Assembly: GCF_000620045.1 (NCBI RefSeq)
Contig: NZ_JHVH01000028.1
Location: forward strand, 1-44,104
DNA length: 44,104 nucleotides
Direction: 5' to 3'
DNA from: Halomonas halodenitrificans DSM 735
Lineage (GTDB): Bacteria > Pseudomonadota > Gammaproteobacteria > Pseudomonadales > Halomonadaceae
In this document: positions 1 through 12,383 of the stretch, in pieces
Numbering within the stretch: the stretch's first letter is position 1
How the letters are laid out: the number at the start of each line of letters is the position of its first letter
The notes under the pieces: model-generated
Database searches by the model: none
Seen by the model: the letters and a program-made list of their open reading frames with translations, nothing else
Told to the model about the DNA's origin: nothing
Translations under genes and position numbers: made by a program

Positions 1-86
1 GGAGTAACGAGGCATGAGTGTCTCCTTTCGCCCCCTGGTCGGTTTATAAGAACAGGGTATCAGAGGGTGCGACACTCATCCTGACA

Positions 87-88
<2 letters not shown>
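1..88 (-). mobile_element. End of an insertion sequence with the first codons of its transposase (partial)
   Basis: Read on the minus strand, an ATG at position 15 opens a frame beginning M-P-R-Y-S, preceded at close range by a GGAGA ribosome binding site. The frame runs off the left edge. Glyoxylate carboligase homology starts only at about position 92. The stretch between is therefore best read as the terminal part of an IS, with the IS end near 82-90; on the minus strand the tip reads TGTCAGGATGAGTGTCGC. A TG tip and a transposase starting M-x-R-Y-S fit IS3-like elements, but five residues cannot prove the family. The exact boundary and target duplication cannot be set because the other IS end is outside the window. 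Confidence 0.6.
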
Positions 89-1679
<1,591 letters not shown>

Positions 1680-1700
1680 TACGTCGATAAGATGCGACGA

Positions 1701-1803
1701 GGGGCGCCGGGGGCAGGTCGAAGAGGAGGTCCGATTCCAGGGAGGGAATCGGTAGCGTACAGGGATGTATTCACAGCGCCTCCTCGTAGACCTGTCGCCG
1801 GAT
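1701..1803. repeat. Compound imperfect inverted repeat between gcl and hyi
   Basis: Arms of 23 bases at 1707-1729 and 1779-1801 are complementary at 19 positions. Between them lies a perfect 8-base hairpin, CCGATTCC at 1731-1738 and GGAATCGG at 1745-1752 with a 6-base loop. There is no T-run and no open frame. The form is that of a REP/MITE-like dispersed intergenic element or a strong mRNA stem protecting one part of the operon transcript. I see no second copy in the window, so the repeat status is inferred from structure alone. Confidence 0.55.
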
Positions 1804-1862
1804 CAGCCCCGGGTGGTCGCCAGATAACCCCGAGCAATGACAGACGACTCAAGGAGTTCGAT

Positions 1863-2639
1863 ATGCCCAAGTTTGCCGCCAATCTCAGCATGCTGTTCAC
1901 CGAGGTGGACTTTCTCGACCGCTTCCAGGCCGCCGCCGAGGCCGGCTTCAAGGGCGTGGAATATCTCTTCCCCTATGACTTCGAGGCCGCCGAGATCAAG
2001 CGCCGCCTCGACGACAACGGCCTGGAGCAGGTGCTGTTCAACCTGCCGGCGGGGGACTGGGGGGCCGGCGAGCGCGGCATCGCCTGTCATCCTGATCGCA
2101 TCGAGGAGTTTCGCGCCGGCGTCGACAAGGCGATCGAGTATGCCCAGGTGCTGGGCAACACCCAGGTCAACTGCCTGGCCGGCATCCAGCCCGGCGGCGT
2201 CGACGATGACGAGGCGCGTCGGGTCCTGGTCGAGAATCTGCGCTACGCCGCCGAAAGGCTCGAGGCCGCCGGTATCCTGCTGATCGCCGAGCCCATCAAT
2301 ACTCGCGACATCCCAGGCTTCTTCCTGAACCGTACCGAGCAGGCGCTGGCGCTGTTCGACGAGGTGGGCTCCCGCAATCTCAAGCTGCAGTACGACATCT
2401 ACCATATGCAGATCATGGAAGGCGACCTGGCCCCGACCATCGAGAAGCACTTCGACCGTATTGCCCATGTGCAGCTGGCCGACAACCCGGGTCGCCACGA
2501 ACCGGGAACCGGTGAGATCAACTACCCCTTTCTGTTCGACCATCTCGAGCGTCTCGGCTACGCCGGCTGGATCGGCTGCGAGTACAAGCCCCAGGCGGGC
2601 ACCCAGGAAGGCTTGGGCTGGCTGGACGACGTTCGCTGA
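1863..2639 (+). CDS. hyi: Hydroxypyruvate isomerase
   Basis: Interconverts hydroxypyruvate and tartronate semialdehyde in the cytosol. The 258-residue protein has the length of E. coli Hyi and a TIM-barrel (xylose-isomerase-like) sequence. Visible metal and substrate residues are Glu143 in LIAEPINTRDIPGFFLNR, the QYDIYHMQIMEGDL strand, IAHVQLADNPGRHEPGTGEI, and Glu240 in GWIGCEYKP. The ATG at 1863 is chosen because AAGGAG lies 7-8 bases upstream and the family start MPKFAANLSMLF follows it; upstream in-frame starts fall in the repeat. Second gene of the glyoxylate operon, 183 bases after gcl. Confidence 0.95.
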   Translation: MPKFAANLSMLFTEVDFLDRFQAAAEAGFKGVEYLFPYDFEAAEIKRRLDDNGLEQVLFNLPAGDWGAGERGIACHPDRIEEFRAGVDKAIEYAQVLGNTQVNCLAGIQPGGVDDDEARRVLVENLRYAAERLEAAGILLIAEPINTRDIPGFFLNRTEQALALFDEVGSRNLKLQYDIYHMQIMEGDLAPTIEKHFDRIAHVQLADNPGRHEPGTGEINYPFLFDHLERLGYAGWIGCEYKPQAGTQEGLGWLDDVR

Positions 2640-2717
2640 AACGTAACGCGTTTCGCACCAGGAAAGATCGAGAAACGAAGCGACGCATCACGCAAGTGAA
2701 GTGACAGGAGAATCATC

Positions 2718-3605
2718 ATGAGCAAGATCGGTTTTATCGGACTGGGCATCATGGGGCGCCCCATGGCGGGGCATCTGCTGGACGCCGGCCACGAACTGGT
2801 CACCGTCAGGCGCGGCACCCTGGATGCCGCCCTGGCCGAGAAAGGCATGCGCGAACTCGATAACCCCGCGGCGGTGGCCGCCGAGGCCGAGGTGGTCATC
2901 ACCATGGTCCCGGATACCCCCAACGTCGAGGAGGTGCTGTTCGGTGAGGGCGGCGTCATCGAGGGCCTCAAGCCGGGCACCCTGGTGATCGACATGAGCT
3001 CCATCGCGCCGATCCCGACCCAGACGTTCGCCAAGCGCATCACCGAGGCCGGCGGCGAGTACGTGGATGCGCCGGTCTCCGGCGGGGAAGGCGGCGCCAT
3101 CAATGCCGCTTTGACCATCATGGTCGGGGCCACCGACGAGGGCTTCAGGCAGGCCTCGCCTATCCTCGAGGTGATGGGCAAGACGATCACCCACATCGGC
3201 GGTCATGGCGCCGGTCAAACCTGCAAGGTGGCCAACCAGATTGTCGTTGCCCTGACCATCGAGGCGGTCGCCGAGGGGCTGCTGTTTGCCTCGAAGGCCG
3301 GCGCCGATGTGGCCAAGGTGCGCGAGTCGCTGCTCGGTGGCCTGGCCCAGTCGAAGATCCTCGACGTCCACGGCGAGCGCATGATCCAGCGCACCTTCGA
3401 CCCCGGCTTCAAGATCAAGCTGCACCAGAAGGACCTCAACCTGGCACTGGAAGGGGCGCGCACCCTCGATCTGTCGTTGCCCGGCACCGCCAACGCCCAG
3501 CAGCTGTTCCAGGCCTGTGCCGCCAACGGTGGCGCCGATTGGGATCACGCCGGCATCCTGCGCGCCCTGGAGACACTGGCCAACCACGAGGTGGGTCAGC
3601 AATGA
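2718..3605 (+). CDS. glxR: Tartronate semialdehyde reductase (2-hydroxy-3-oxopropionate reductase)
   Basis: Reduces tartronate semialdehyde to D-glycerate with NAD(P)H. The 295-residue protein belongs to the beta-hydroxyacid dehydrogenase family. The N-terminal Rossmann glycine motif is GLGIMG (residues 8-13), the family substrate motif is DAPVSGGEGGA (about residues 116-126), and the likely catalytic Lys170 sits in GHGAGQTCKVANQ. The C-terminal helical dimerisation part includes HQKDLNLALEGA. AGGAG stands upstream of the ATG at 2718. It follows hyi by 78 bases. A hairpin just after the stop may mark the end of a transcript segment. Confidence 0.95.
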   Translation: MSKIGFIGLGIMGRPMAGHLLDAGHELVTVRRGTLDAALAEKGMRELDNPAAVAAEAEVVITMVPDTPNVEEVLFGEGGVIEGLKPGTLVIDMSSIAPIPTQTFAKRITEAGGEYVDAPVSGGEGGAINAALTIMVGATDEGFRQASPILEVMGKTITHIGGHGAGQTCKVANQIVVALTIEAVAEGLLFASKAGADVAKVRESLLGGLAQSKILDVHGERMIQRTFDPGFKIKLHQKDLNLALEGARTLDLSLPGTANAQQLFQACAANGGADWDHAGILRALETLANHEVGQQ

Positions 3606-3613
3606 GATCGCTT

Positions 3614-3635
3614 GCTGACCCGGTGCTGGGTCAGC
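3614..3635 (+). other. Perfect hairpin just after glxR
   Basis: GCTGACCC at 3614-3621 pairs with GGGTCAGC at 3628-3635 across a 6-base loop. A further GGGTCAGC overlaps the glxR stop (about 3594-3601), so the middle arm has two possible partners. There is no T-run, so it is more likely an RNA-stabilising or processing stem, or the first element of the leader that follows, than a terminator. Confidence 0.6.
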
Positions 3636-3810
3636 GACGACAGGGGAGGTGACTGCTCCCCGTGGAGCCCGTCGAGGCCGAGCCGGTCGTCAGTGGCCGG
3701 TCGAGGTTGACGGGTTCCGGGAGGCAAGTGTTAGATCGTTGCACGCCTCCCGGGTCGCCCATGGCGGCCCTTCCCGGTGGTAGGGGCGACCCGTCACCGG
3801 GACTTTTTTT
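3636..3810 (+). promoter_or_regulatory. Structured leader with mutually exclusive hairpins and intrinsic terminator before ttuD
   Basis: Several perfect stems follow one another: GGGGAG/CTCCCC (3643-3648 with 3656-3661); B, CCGGGAGGC/GCCTCCCGG (3717-3725 with 3745-3753); A, CGGGTCGCCC/GGGCGACCCG (3751-3760 with 3784-3793); and T, TCCCGGTG/CACCGGGA (3772-3779 with 3795-3802), followed by C and seven T (3804-3810). B and A share bases 3751-3753. A and T are interleaved, so they cannot both form as simple nested stems. This is the geometry of an attenuator, where A would act as antiterminator. The plain alternative is a terminator for gcl-hyi-glxR. I recognise no known riboswitch class. Confidence 0.6.
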
Positions 3811-3870
3811 ACGCCCCCCGAATATCGATAGCGCCCGGGCGGGGGCCATTAGCCACAGAGGAGAACTCTC

Positions 3871-5211
3871 ATGGTCACCACGCCGTCCTCATCCTCCCCC
3901 GAGGCCATCGCCGCGCTGTCCGAGGCACAGGCCCTGCAGTTGTTGCGCAGCCTGGCCGACGCCGCCGTGCGTGCCGTTCATCCCGATAGCCTGCTGCCCG
4001 GCGAACTGCCGTCACCGCCCGCCGGTCGTACCCTGGTGGTGGGCGCCGGCAAGGCCGCCGCCGCCATGGCGGTGACGCTGGAGCGGGCCTGGTTGGCCCA
4101 TCAGCCCGAGGCGCCGCTGGCGGGGCTGGTCGTGACTCGCTACGGCCATGGCCCCGAAGATCCGGGGGCTCCCTGTGAGCGCATCGAGGTCCTCGAGGCC
4201 TCGCATCCGATGCCCGATGGCCTCAGCGAGGAGGCCGCTCGGCGCATGCTCGAGGCGGTGGAGCCGCTGGGCGAGGATGATCTGGTGATCGCGCTGGTCT
4301 CCGGCGGCGGCTCGGCCTTGATGAGCCTGCCGCCGCCGGGCATCGGCATGCCGGACAAGCAGGCCCTCAACCAGGCGCTGCTGCGCTGCGGGGCACCGAT
4401 CCGCGAGATCAATACCGTGCGCCGCCACCTGTCGGCCATCAAGGGCGGGCGCCTGGCCGCGGCGGCGCATCCGGCTCGGGTATTGACCTGGTTGATCTCG
4501 GATGTGCCCGGCGACGATCCCACCCTGGTCGCCTCGGGGCCTACGCTGCCGGATGCCAGCTCTCCGGCGGATGCCCTGGCCATTCTGGAGCGCCATGGCA
4601 TCGAGATTCCCGATGAGGTCCGCCGTCACCTGGAAACGACCGGCGAGGCGCCGGCGCCGGAGGATCCAGGCTTCCAGCACGACCGTCCCCGGGTGCTGGC
4701 GCGCGCCTCCGACGCCCTGGAGGCCGCCCGCCTGGCCGCGGAGGCGAGTGGTATCGAGGTGCGCATGCTCGGCGATGATCTCGAAGGCGAGGCCCGTGAC
4801 CTGGGCCGCGACCAGGCGCGCCTGGCGCTCGACTGTCAGCAGGAGGCGACGAGCCCGCTGTTACTGTTGTCCGGGGGAGAGACGAGCGTCACCGTGAGGG
4901 GAAATGGTCGCGGCGGGCGCAACGTCGAGTACCTGCTGGGGCTGTTCGAGACGCTGGAGGGGAAGGCAGGCATTCATGCCCTGGCCATCGATACCGACGG
5001 CATCGACGGTTCGGAAGACAATGCCGGCGCGCTGTTTGCCGCGGGTGACCGGGCACGGGCAGAGCGCCTGGGACTTGACCCGGCCGCCTTTCTGTCACGC
5101 AATGATGCCTATACTTTCTTCCAGAGGCTGGGCCGTCTGATCGTGACCGGCCCCACGCGGACCAACGTCAACGACTTCCGTGCCATCCTGATCCTGCCGA
5201 GGACGCCATGA
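3871..5211 (+). CDS. ttuD: Glycerate 2-kinase, TtuD/GckA (MOFRL) type
   Basis: Phosphorylates D-glycerate with ATP to 2-phosphoglycerate. The 446-residue protein has the two-domain form: an N-terminal DUF4147 domain with [47 protein letters not shown] and [18 protein letters not shown], then a C-terminal MOFRL domain with [19 protein letters not shown] and [17 protein letters not shown]. The ATG at 3871 follows GAGGAGAACTCTC. The name rests on family and on the gcl-hyi-glxR-ttuD-pyk order known in Pseudomonas. The stop overlaps the pyk start (ATGA at 5208-5211), so the two are translationally coupled. Its expression may depend on read-through of the terminator at 3772-3810. Confidence 0.92.
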   Translation: MVTTPSSSSPEAIAALSEAQALQLLRSLADAAVRAVHPDSLLPGELPSPPAGRTLVVGAGKAAAAMAVTLERAWLAHQPEAPLAGLVVTRYGHGPEDPGAPCERIEVLEASHPMPDGLSEEAARRMLEAVEPLGEDDLVIALVSGGGSALMSLPPPGIGMPDKQALNQALLRCGAPIREINTVRRHLSAIKGGRLAAAAHPARVLTWLISDVPGDDPTLVASGPTLPDASSPADALAILERHGIEIPDEVRRHLETTGEAPAPEDPGFQHDRPRVLARASDALEAARLAAEASGIEVRMLGDDLEGEARDLGRDQARLALDCQQEATSPLLLLSGGETSVTVRGNGRGGRNVEYLLGLFETLEGKAGIHALAIDTDGIDGSEDNAGALFAAGDRARAERLGLDPAAFLSRNDAYTFFQRLGRLIVTGPTRTNVNDFRAILILPRTP

Positions 5212-6689
5212 CACTTCCCCCCCATGCCCCCATTCACGACCCCATCCGCCGCACCAAGATCGTGGCCACCCTGGGCCCCGCCAGCGACCACGACGGCGTG
5301 CTCGAGGCCATGATCGACGCCGGCGTCGATGTGGTGCGCCTGAACTTCTCCCATGGCAGCGCCGACGATCATCGTCGCCGCCTCGAGCGGGTCCGCGAGA
5401 TCGCCGCCCGGCAGGGCCGCAGCGTCGCCGCCCTGGGCGACCTGCAGGGACCCAAGATCCGCACCGCCCGCTTCCGCGAGGGCGCGGTAGAGCTCGCCGA
5501 GGGCGCTTCCTTTATCCTCGACATGGCACTGGGCAGCGATGACGGCGACGCGGAGCGTGTGGGCTGCGACTACCAGCAGCTGATCGACGACGTCGCCCCC
5601 GGCGACCGCCTGCTGCTCGATGATGGCCGGCTGGTGCTCGACGTCACCGCCGTGGTGGGTCAGGAGATTCATACCACGGTGACGGTGGGCGGCAGGCTCT
5701 CCAACAACAAGGGCATCAACAAGCTGGGCGGCGGGCTCTCGGCGCCGGCGCTGACCGACAAGGACAGGGCCGACCTGACCACCGCCGTCGACATCGGCGT
5801 GGACTATCTGGCGGTTTCCTTTCCCCGCCACGCCGCCGACATGACCGAGGCGCGGGAGCTGCTGGGCGAGGCCGGCAAGGAGATCGGCCTGGTGGCCAAG
5901 CTCGAACGCGCCGAGGCGGTGGCCGACGATGCGACGCTGGACGGCATCATCGAGGCCTGCGAGGCGGTGATGGTGGCCCGCGGCGATCTCGGCGTGGAGA
6001 TCGGCGACGAACAGCTGATCGGCACCCAGAAGCGCATCATCAAGCGGGCACGCAGCCTGAACCGCGCGGTGATCACCGCCACCCAAATGATGGAGTCGAT
6101 GATCGAGTCGCCGCTGCCCACCCGTGCCGAGGTGTTCGACGTCGCCAACGCCGTTCTCGACAGCACCGATGCGGTGATGCTCTCCGCCGAGACCGCCGCC
6201 GGCGACTTCCCGGTGGAGACCATCGAGGCCATGGACCGGGTATGCCTGGGCGCCGAGCGCGAGAGGATCGCCCAGGAATCGGGCCACCGCATCCACGAGG
6301 GGTTCACCCAGGTCGACGAGACCATCGCGCTCTCCGCCATGTATGCCGCCAACCATCTCTCCGGCGTGGCGGCCATCGCCTGCATGACATCGACCGGCTA
6401 CACGCCGCTGATCGCCTCGCGTATCCGCTCGGGGCTGCCCATCATCGGCCTGGCCCATAGCGCCATCGCCCAGCGCCGCATGGCGCTCTATCGCGGCGTG
6501 GTGTCGCTGCCCTTCGACACCAGCGAGATGACGGCCCAGGAGCTCAACGACCGGGCCCTGGCGCTGCTGGTGGAGAAGGGCATCGCCGAGCCGGGAGACC
6601 ACGTGATGCTGACGCGGGGCGACGAGATGAACGCCCATGGCGGCACCAACACGCTGAAGATCCTCGATGTGAAAGACCACCATGGATGA
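5208..6689 (+). CDS. pyk: Pyruvate kinase
   Basis: Converts phosphoenolpyruvate and ADP to pyruvate and ATP, completing the route from glyoxylate to pyruvate. The 493 residues show the standard markers: [13 protein letters not shown] near residue 12, [19 protein letters not shown], the catalytic and metal site AKLERAEA and [22 protein letters not shown], and [22 protein letters not shown]. The C-terminal allosteric domain is present. The start overlaps the glycerate kinase stop by four bases. In Pseudomonas-type operons this isozyme belongs to glyoxylate/glycerate catabolism, so a second housekeeping pyruvate kinase elsewhere is likely (inference). Confidence 0.96.
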   Translation: MTLPPHAPIHDPIRRTKIVATLGPASDHDGVLEAMIDAGVDVVRLNFSHGSADDHRRRLERVREIAARQGRSVAALGDLQGPKIRTARFREGAVELAEGASFILDMALGSDDGDAERVGCDYQQLIDDVAPGDRLLLDDGRLVLDVTAVVGQEIHTTVTVGGRLSNNKGINKLGGGLSAPALTDKDRADLTTAVDIGVDYLAVSFPRHAADMTEARELLGEAGKEIGLVAKLERAEAVADDATLDGIIEACEAVMVARGDLGVEIGDEQLIGTQKRIIKRARSLNRAVITATQMMESMIESPLPTRAEVFDVANAVLDSTDAVMLSAETAAGDFPVETIEAMDRVCLGAERERIAQESGHRIHEGFTQVDETIALSAMYAANHLSGVAAIACMTSTGYTPLIASRIRSGLPIIGLAHSAIAQRRMALYRGVVSLPFDTSEMTAQELNDRALALLVEKGIAEPGDHVMLTRGDEMNAHGGTNTLKILDVKDHHG

Positions 6690-6699
6690 TGGCGGATGT

Positions 6700-6739
6700 G
6701 ACGGGGGCATGCCGTTGAAGGCATGACCCCGTCGCTTTT
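6700..6739 (+). terminator. Intrinsic terminator after pyk
   Basis: GACGGGG (6700-6706) and CATGCC (6708-6713) pair with GGCATG (6720-6725) and CCCCGTC (6727-6733), leaving one unpaired base on each side, followed by GCTTTTC. It lies between the convergent ends of pyk and glpD and ends the glyoxylate operon. Confidence 0.8.
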
Positions 6740-6763
6740 CCTGGGCTCAATCCGGGGAGAGGG

Positions 6764-8443
6764 TCACCACTTCAGCGATTCGGAACGCGCCGGGTTATGG
6801 GCCTCGGTGGAGGCGCTCAGCGTCTCCTGGGGTGCATCGCCCCGATCGTCGAAGTACTCGTCGAAGCGCTGCTGGGCCTTGTCGCCGAACAGGATCTCGC
6901 AGGCCTCCATCAGGCCGGGGGAGTGGCGGATACGCTCGTTGCTGACCACCAGGGAGATCTTCGAGCGACGACGCAGGAAGTCCTCGAGTCGTGTGATCAT
7001 TTCGCGGCGCTGTGCCTGGCGCAGCTCGCAGCGGATGTACTCGGTGCCCTCGATCAGCAGCTCGCCCTGACGCGGGTCCTCACGGATCTCTTCGAGCATG
7101 TCCAGGGCATGGATCCCGTAGCGCCGCCATAGCCGTGTGGACAGCGGCTCGGGGGCTTCCGGCGGGGTCATGGCGTCGAGGTCCATCAATCGTGCCTGGT
7201 GCAGGAATTCCTGCCTGACCGATTCGGGAGGCTCGCCGTACCAGAGGGCATCGGGGTAGGGGGCGGTCACGCCCAGCCGCCGCACTTCTTCGACGATCTC
7301 CTCTCCCACGTTCAGGCAGTCGGTCAACTTGCCGCCGAAGATGCTGATATGGGCCGTCGCTTCATCGGTGTCGATGGCATGCTTGCGGGAAAGCTGCAGG
7401 AAGTCTCGGGCGCCGCCGGCACTGGGCTTGACCGCCAGGGGGCGCACCCCGCAGCGGGTGGCGATGATGTCGTCCTTCTCGAGGGGTTGGTCCAGGTCGA
7501 GGCGCTTGTTGATATTGTCGAGTACGAAGTCGATATCCTCGTCGGTGACCTGTACCTCGGGGCTTTCCATCCGCGTGTCGGTGGTGCCGATGCAGGTGCG
7601 TTGCCCCATGGGGATGACGAAGAACAGCCGGCCGTCATCGGCGAAGAAGGCCAGCACGCGCTGGCTGTCGGTGAGCCGGGGCACGATCAGATGAATACCC
7701 TTGGAGTAGGCGTGCTGATGCGGCGTCTGCTGCTCGGTCAGGGCATTGTGCTGGTCGACCCAGGGGCCGGCGGCATTGATGACCACCTTCGCGCGGATCT
7801 CGAAGGTATCGTCGTTCATGACGTTGCGGGCATCGATGAGCCAGCTGCCGTCCTCACGCCTTCCTCCTCGGGATTCGACGTAGTTGGCCGCCACGGCGCC
7901 GTGGTTCAAGCCGCTGCGAATGAAGTTGAAGACGAAGCGTGCATCATTGTCGTGCAGGTAGGCATCGGAATACTCGAAGCCCCCCACGGTGTCGCGCGTG
8001 TCGATAATCGACTCCCGGGCCTTGATGGCCGAGGGCGTCAAGAAGCGTGGGATTTTGGTGAAGCCATTGCCCATCAGCCAGTAGAGCCAGGTTCCCGCCC
8101 ACAGGTAACGGGGGCGATAGCGAAAGCCCTTGGCGATGGTGGTTGAAAAACGGATTTCCTGGACCGTGGAGGGAAAGCTCTTGATCAGGTGGTTACGGCT
8201 CTTGCAGAGCTTGCGGACCAGTGCGAAATCATAGCTCTCCATATACTTGATGCCCCCCCAGACCAGGTTGGAGGAGTGCATGCTGGTGGCGCCGGCGAAG
8301 TCACCGCGGTCGATCAGTGCCACCTTGACGCCCTTGCCGGCCAGCGCCGCCGCCGCGGAGGCACCGTTGATGCCGCCGCCGATGATCAGCACGTCGAAGG
8401 TCTCGTTGGCCAGTTTATCGATATTGCTGTCACGCAGTTTCAT
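6764..8443 (-). CDS. glpD: Aerobic glycerol-3-phosphate dehydrogenase (FAD)
   Basis: Oxidises glycerol 3-phosphate to dihydroxyacetone phosphate at the inner membrane and passes electrons to quinone. The 559 residues start MKLRDSNIDKLANETFDV and carry the FAD-binding GGGINGASAA motif (about residues 24-33), IDRGDFAGATSMHSSNLVWG, VVINAAGPWVD, and FFVIPMGQRTCIGTTDT. The C-terminal helical domain follows. The ATG at 8443 is preferred to the longer frame because GGAG lies about 6 bases upstream and homology begins there. Last gene of glpF-glpK-glpD on the minus strand; the protein resembles the GlpD branch with GASAA rather than the E. coli GCGIA form. Confidence 0.94.
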   Translation of the reverse strand: MKLRDSNIDKLANETFDVLIIGGGINGASAAAALAGKGVKVALIDRGDFAGATSMHSSNLVWGGIKYMESYDFALVRKLCKSRNHLIKSFPSTVQEIRFSTTIAKGFRYRPRYLWAGTWLYWLMGNGFTKIPRFLTPSAIKARESIIDTRDTVGGFEYSDAYLHDNDARFVFNFIRSGLNHGAVAANYVESRGGRREDGSWLIDARNVMNDDTFEIRAKVVINAAGPWVDQHNALTEQQTPHQHAYSKGIHLIVPRLTDSQRVLAFFADDGRLFFVIPMGQRTCIGTTDTRMESPEVQVTDEDIDFVLDNINKRLDLDQPLEKDDIIATRCGVRPLAVKPSAGGARDFLQLSRKHAIDTDEATAHISIFGGKLTDCLNVGEEIVEEVRRLGVTAPYPDALWYGEPPESVRQEFLHQARLMDLDAMTPPEAPEPLSTRLWRRYGIHALDMLEEIREDPRQGELLIEGTEYIRCELRQAQRREMITRLEDFLRRRSKISLVVSNERIRHSPGLMEACEILFGDKAQQRFDEYFDDRGDAPQETLSASTEAHNPARSESLKW

Positions 8444-8537
8444 GGGGGCTCCAATCACGAGTATATGGGGCTTTCTGCACCGGTCGGCGGACACAGCCGA
8501 GGCCCTGCGGGGAAGGGGCTGGCCTTGAGGTTGGGCT

Positions 8538-8566
8538 GCCCCCCGCGGCAAGCGCAGGGGGCGCGG
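8538..8566 (-). other. GC-rich hairpin between glpK and glpD
   Basis: GCCCCC near 8538-8544 can pair with GGGGGC near 8556-8562, directly after the glpK stop. There is no T-run. It may reduce read-through into glpD or stabilise upstream mRNA. Nothing else is seen in the 126-base gap except the glpD ribosome binding site. Confidence 0.35.
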
Positions 8567-8569
8567 CAT

Positions 8570-10998
<2,429 letters not shown>

Positions 10999-11046
10999 GA
11001 TGGTTCCTTGGATTGTCGTTTTGGGAGCAAGTGTAGTTCGTTTTTG

Positions 11047-11098
11047 AAAACTAAGAGTTGGTAGCGAACATTGCAATATCTTTCTCGGCCGTCAATCG
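11047..11098 (-). promoter_or_regulatory. Possible glpFKD promoter with GlpR-like operator half-site
   Basis: On the minus strand TTGACG (11093-11098) is a good -35 candidate. TGTTCGCTACCAAC further downstream (about 11057-11071) contains TGTTCG, one half of the E. coli GlpR operator, followed by a degenerate second half. The surrounding bases, about 11030-11230, are markedly AT-rich for this window. The -10 hexamer is poor and no glpR is present here, so the operator reading is tentative. Confidence 0.3.
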
Positions 11099-11365
11099 TT
11101 TCTGTGTTTAAAGTATTGTTTTAAATCTGTTTTTATAGGGTTATGCTTTCGTTTAATGCTAAGCCGTCTGGCATGGTATTAGCGCTTTTCTGCTTTTTTG
11201 AAAGTCAAAAGGCGCTCTTTGTTCGATTGACAACTTCGCATGAGGTCTCGAGTCGTGCGAGGGAATGGGAGGAAGTCAAGAGAGGGCTCGGATCCGCGGC
11301 TGGCATGGCTGGTGAGCCGGAAGTGTCGCTGGCGCGGTGGCCGTTGAGGAGGAGGGCAGGAGCGA

Positions 11366-11394
11366 CCGCGAGCGCCGATGATCGGCGCTCGCGG
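11366..11394. repeat. Perfect 13-bp inverted repeat with 3-base loop
   Basis: CCGCGAGCGCCGA (11366-11378) and TCGGCGCTCGCGG (11382-11394) are exact reverse complements around TGA. It lies 20 bases past the stop of the minus-strand DJ-1 gene, where a terminator is expected. Neither side has a T-run, so it could be a Rho-assisted or processing stem, or a protein-binding palindrome. Confidence 0.7.
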
Positions 11395-11413
11395 AGCTGA
11401 TGACAGGGAGCGA

Positions 11414-11995
11414 TCAAGGGGAAATGCGGGTGCCCAGTACCTCCAGGAAGGCCGCGAGCCAGGCCGGGTGGGCAGGCCAGGCCGGTGCCGTGACCAGGTT
11501 GCCGTCGGTCTCGGCGGCATCGATCGCGATGTCGGCGTAGATTCCGCCGGCGAGTCGCACCTCGGGAGCGCAGGCCGGGTAGGCCGACACGCGCCGCCCC
11601 TCGATCACTTCCGCCCCGGCGAGTACCTGGGCGCCGTGGCAGACGGCGGCGAGTGGCTTGTTTTCCTCCGCGAAGTGGCGAACCATCGCGAGGACCTCGG
11701 GGTCTAGGCGCAGATACTCGGGAGCACGCCCGCCGGCGATCACCAGGGCATCGTAGTTCGTTACCTCCACGTCCTTGAAGGTGGCGTTGAGGATGAAATC
11801 ATGGCCTCGTTTCTCGGTATAGGTCTGATCACCCTCGAAATCATGGATGGCGGTCTTGATCTTGTCGCCTGCCTCCTTGCCGGGACAGACGGCGTCCACT
11901 CGATGGCCTACCATGAGCAGTGCCTGGAAGGGAACCATTACCTCGTAGTCTTCGGCGAAGTCACCGACCAGCATCAGGATGCGTTTTGCAGCCAT
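11414..11995 (-). CDS. DJ-1/PfpI family protein
   Basis: The 193-residue protein has the DJ-1/PfpI fold. The nucleophile elbow is AVCHGAQVLAG with Cys119-His120, the strand YDALVIAGGRAPEYLRLD (about residues 81-98) is typical of PfpI/YhbO-like members, and an acidic residue of the motif lies in GDFAEDYE near residue 15-18. Family members have been described as glyoxalase III, protein deglycase or stress-response proteins; sequence alone does not decide. GGAGACAATGCC precedes the ATG at 11995. It stands alone, divergent from the GntR regulator, and might be controlled by it (inference). Confidence 0.85.
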   Translation of the reverse strand: MAAKRILMLVGDFAEDYEVMVPFQALLMVGHRVDAVCPGKEAGDKIKTAIHDFEGDQTYTEKRGHDFILNATFKDVEVTNYDALVIAGGRAPEYLRLDPEVLAMVRHFAEENKPLAAVCHGAQVLAGAEVIEGRRVSAYPACAPEVRLAGGIYADIAIDAAETDGNLVTAPAWPAHPAWLAAFLEVLGTRISP

Positions 11996-12383
11996 GGCAT
12001 TGTCTCCATATTGTCATTGTGAGGACCCCAGGCCCCCATGCTTGCGCCAAGCGTAACCACGGCGAGCAGGCCCGGGGCTCGACGCTTCTATCGGGCTCTT
12101 CCCGATCGATGGTGCGATAGAATCTCCCAGTATGAACGATACGGAGTATTCTGCAGGGAAGACTGCGATACAGATGTTCTTAATGCAACACTCGCCCGGC
12201 GCTGGTTTCGAAAGTGAATGCTGCGGATCGATTCAGGTGCCTCGAGGTCCCGAAGAAACTGTCGCGTGATGGCTAGCGCCGGCTTATATTATTTTTGTAT
12301 ACAGAATGCCCGCAGGCTGTGGTCCACCATGGGAAAACATGCCAAGCTGAGGCCTTTCGTCACGCAGCGGGAGGGGCGCGCCC
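11996..12383. other. Divergent intergenic region, DJ-1 gene to GntR gene
   Basis: This 388-base gap must hold both divergent promoters. The only clear sites are the DJ-1 ribosome binding site near 12000-12006, the palindrome at 12295-12304, and a purine-rich ribosome binding site before 12384. No gene or RNA is recognised. Confidence 0.6.
12295..12304. promoter_or_regulatory. Candidate GntR/FCD operator (TTGTATACAG)
   Basis: A near-perfect palindrome TTGTATACAG, in an AT-rich patch 80 bases upstream of the GntR gene, matches the TTGTATACAA type of site bound by many FCD-class GntR regulators. Its position suits autoregulation. No second copy was noticed in the window. Confidence 0.45.

Larger units (their letters stand above)
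10999..11413. other. 415-base gap between glpF and the DJ-1 gene
   Basis: The glpF-proximal half is AT-rich and holds the probable glp promoter. The distal half is GC-rich and ends in the long perfect hairpin at 11366-11394. The 85-codon plus-strand frame in the gap has no ribosome binding site or recognisable domain and is not called as a gene. Confidence 0.6.

Noticed and set aside
3636..3810. Known glycine or other named riboswitch in the ttuD leader
   Set aside because: I could not match the conserved cores of any riboswitch class I know; only the competing stems and terminator are supported.
5109..6710. 533-codon antisense frame opposite pyk
   Set aside because: Shadow of pyruvate kinase codon bias; the plus strand has complete pyk motifs.
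11143..11400. 85-codon plus-strand frame between glpF and the DJ-1 gene
   Set aside because: No ribosome binding site, no domain, begins in the AT-rich promoter area and ends in the hairpin.
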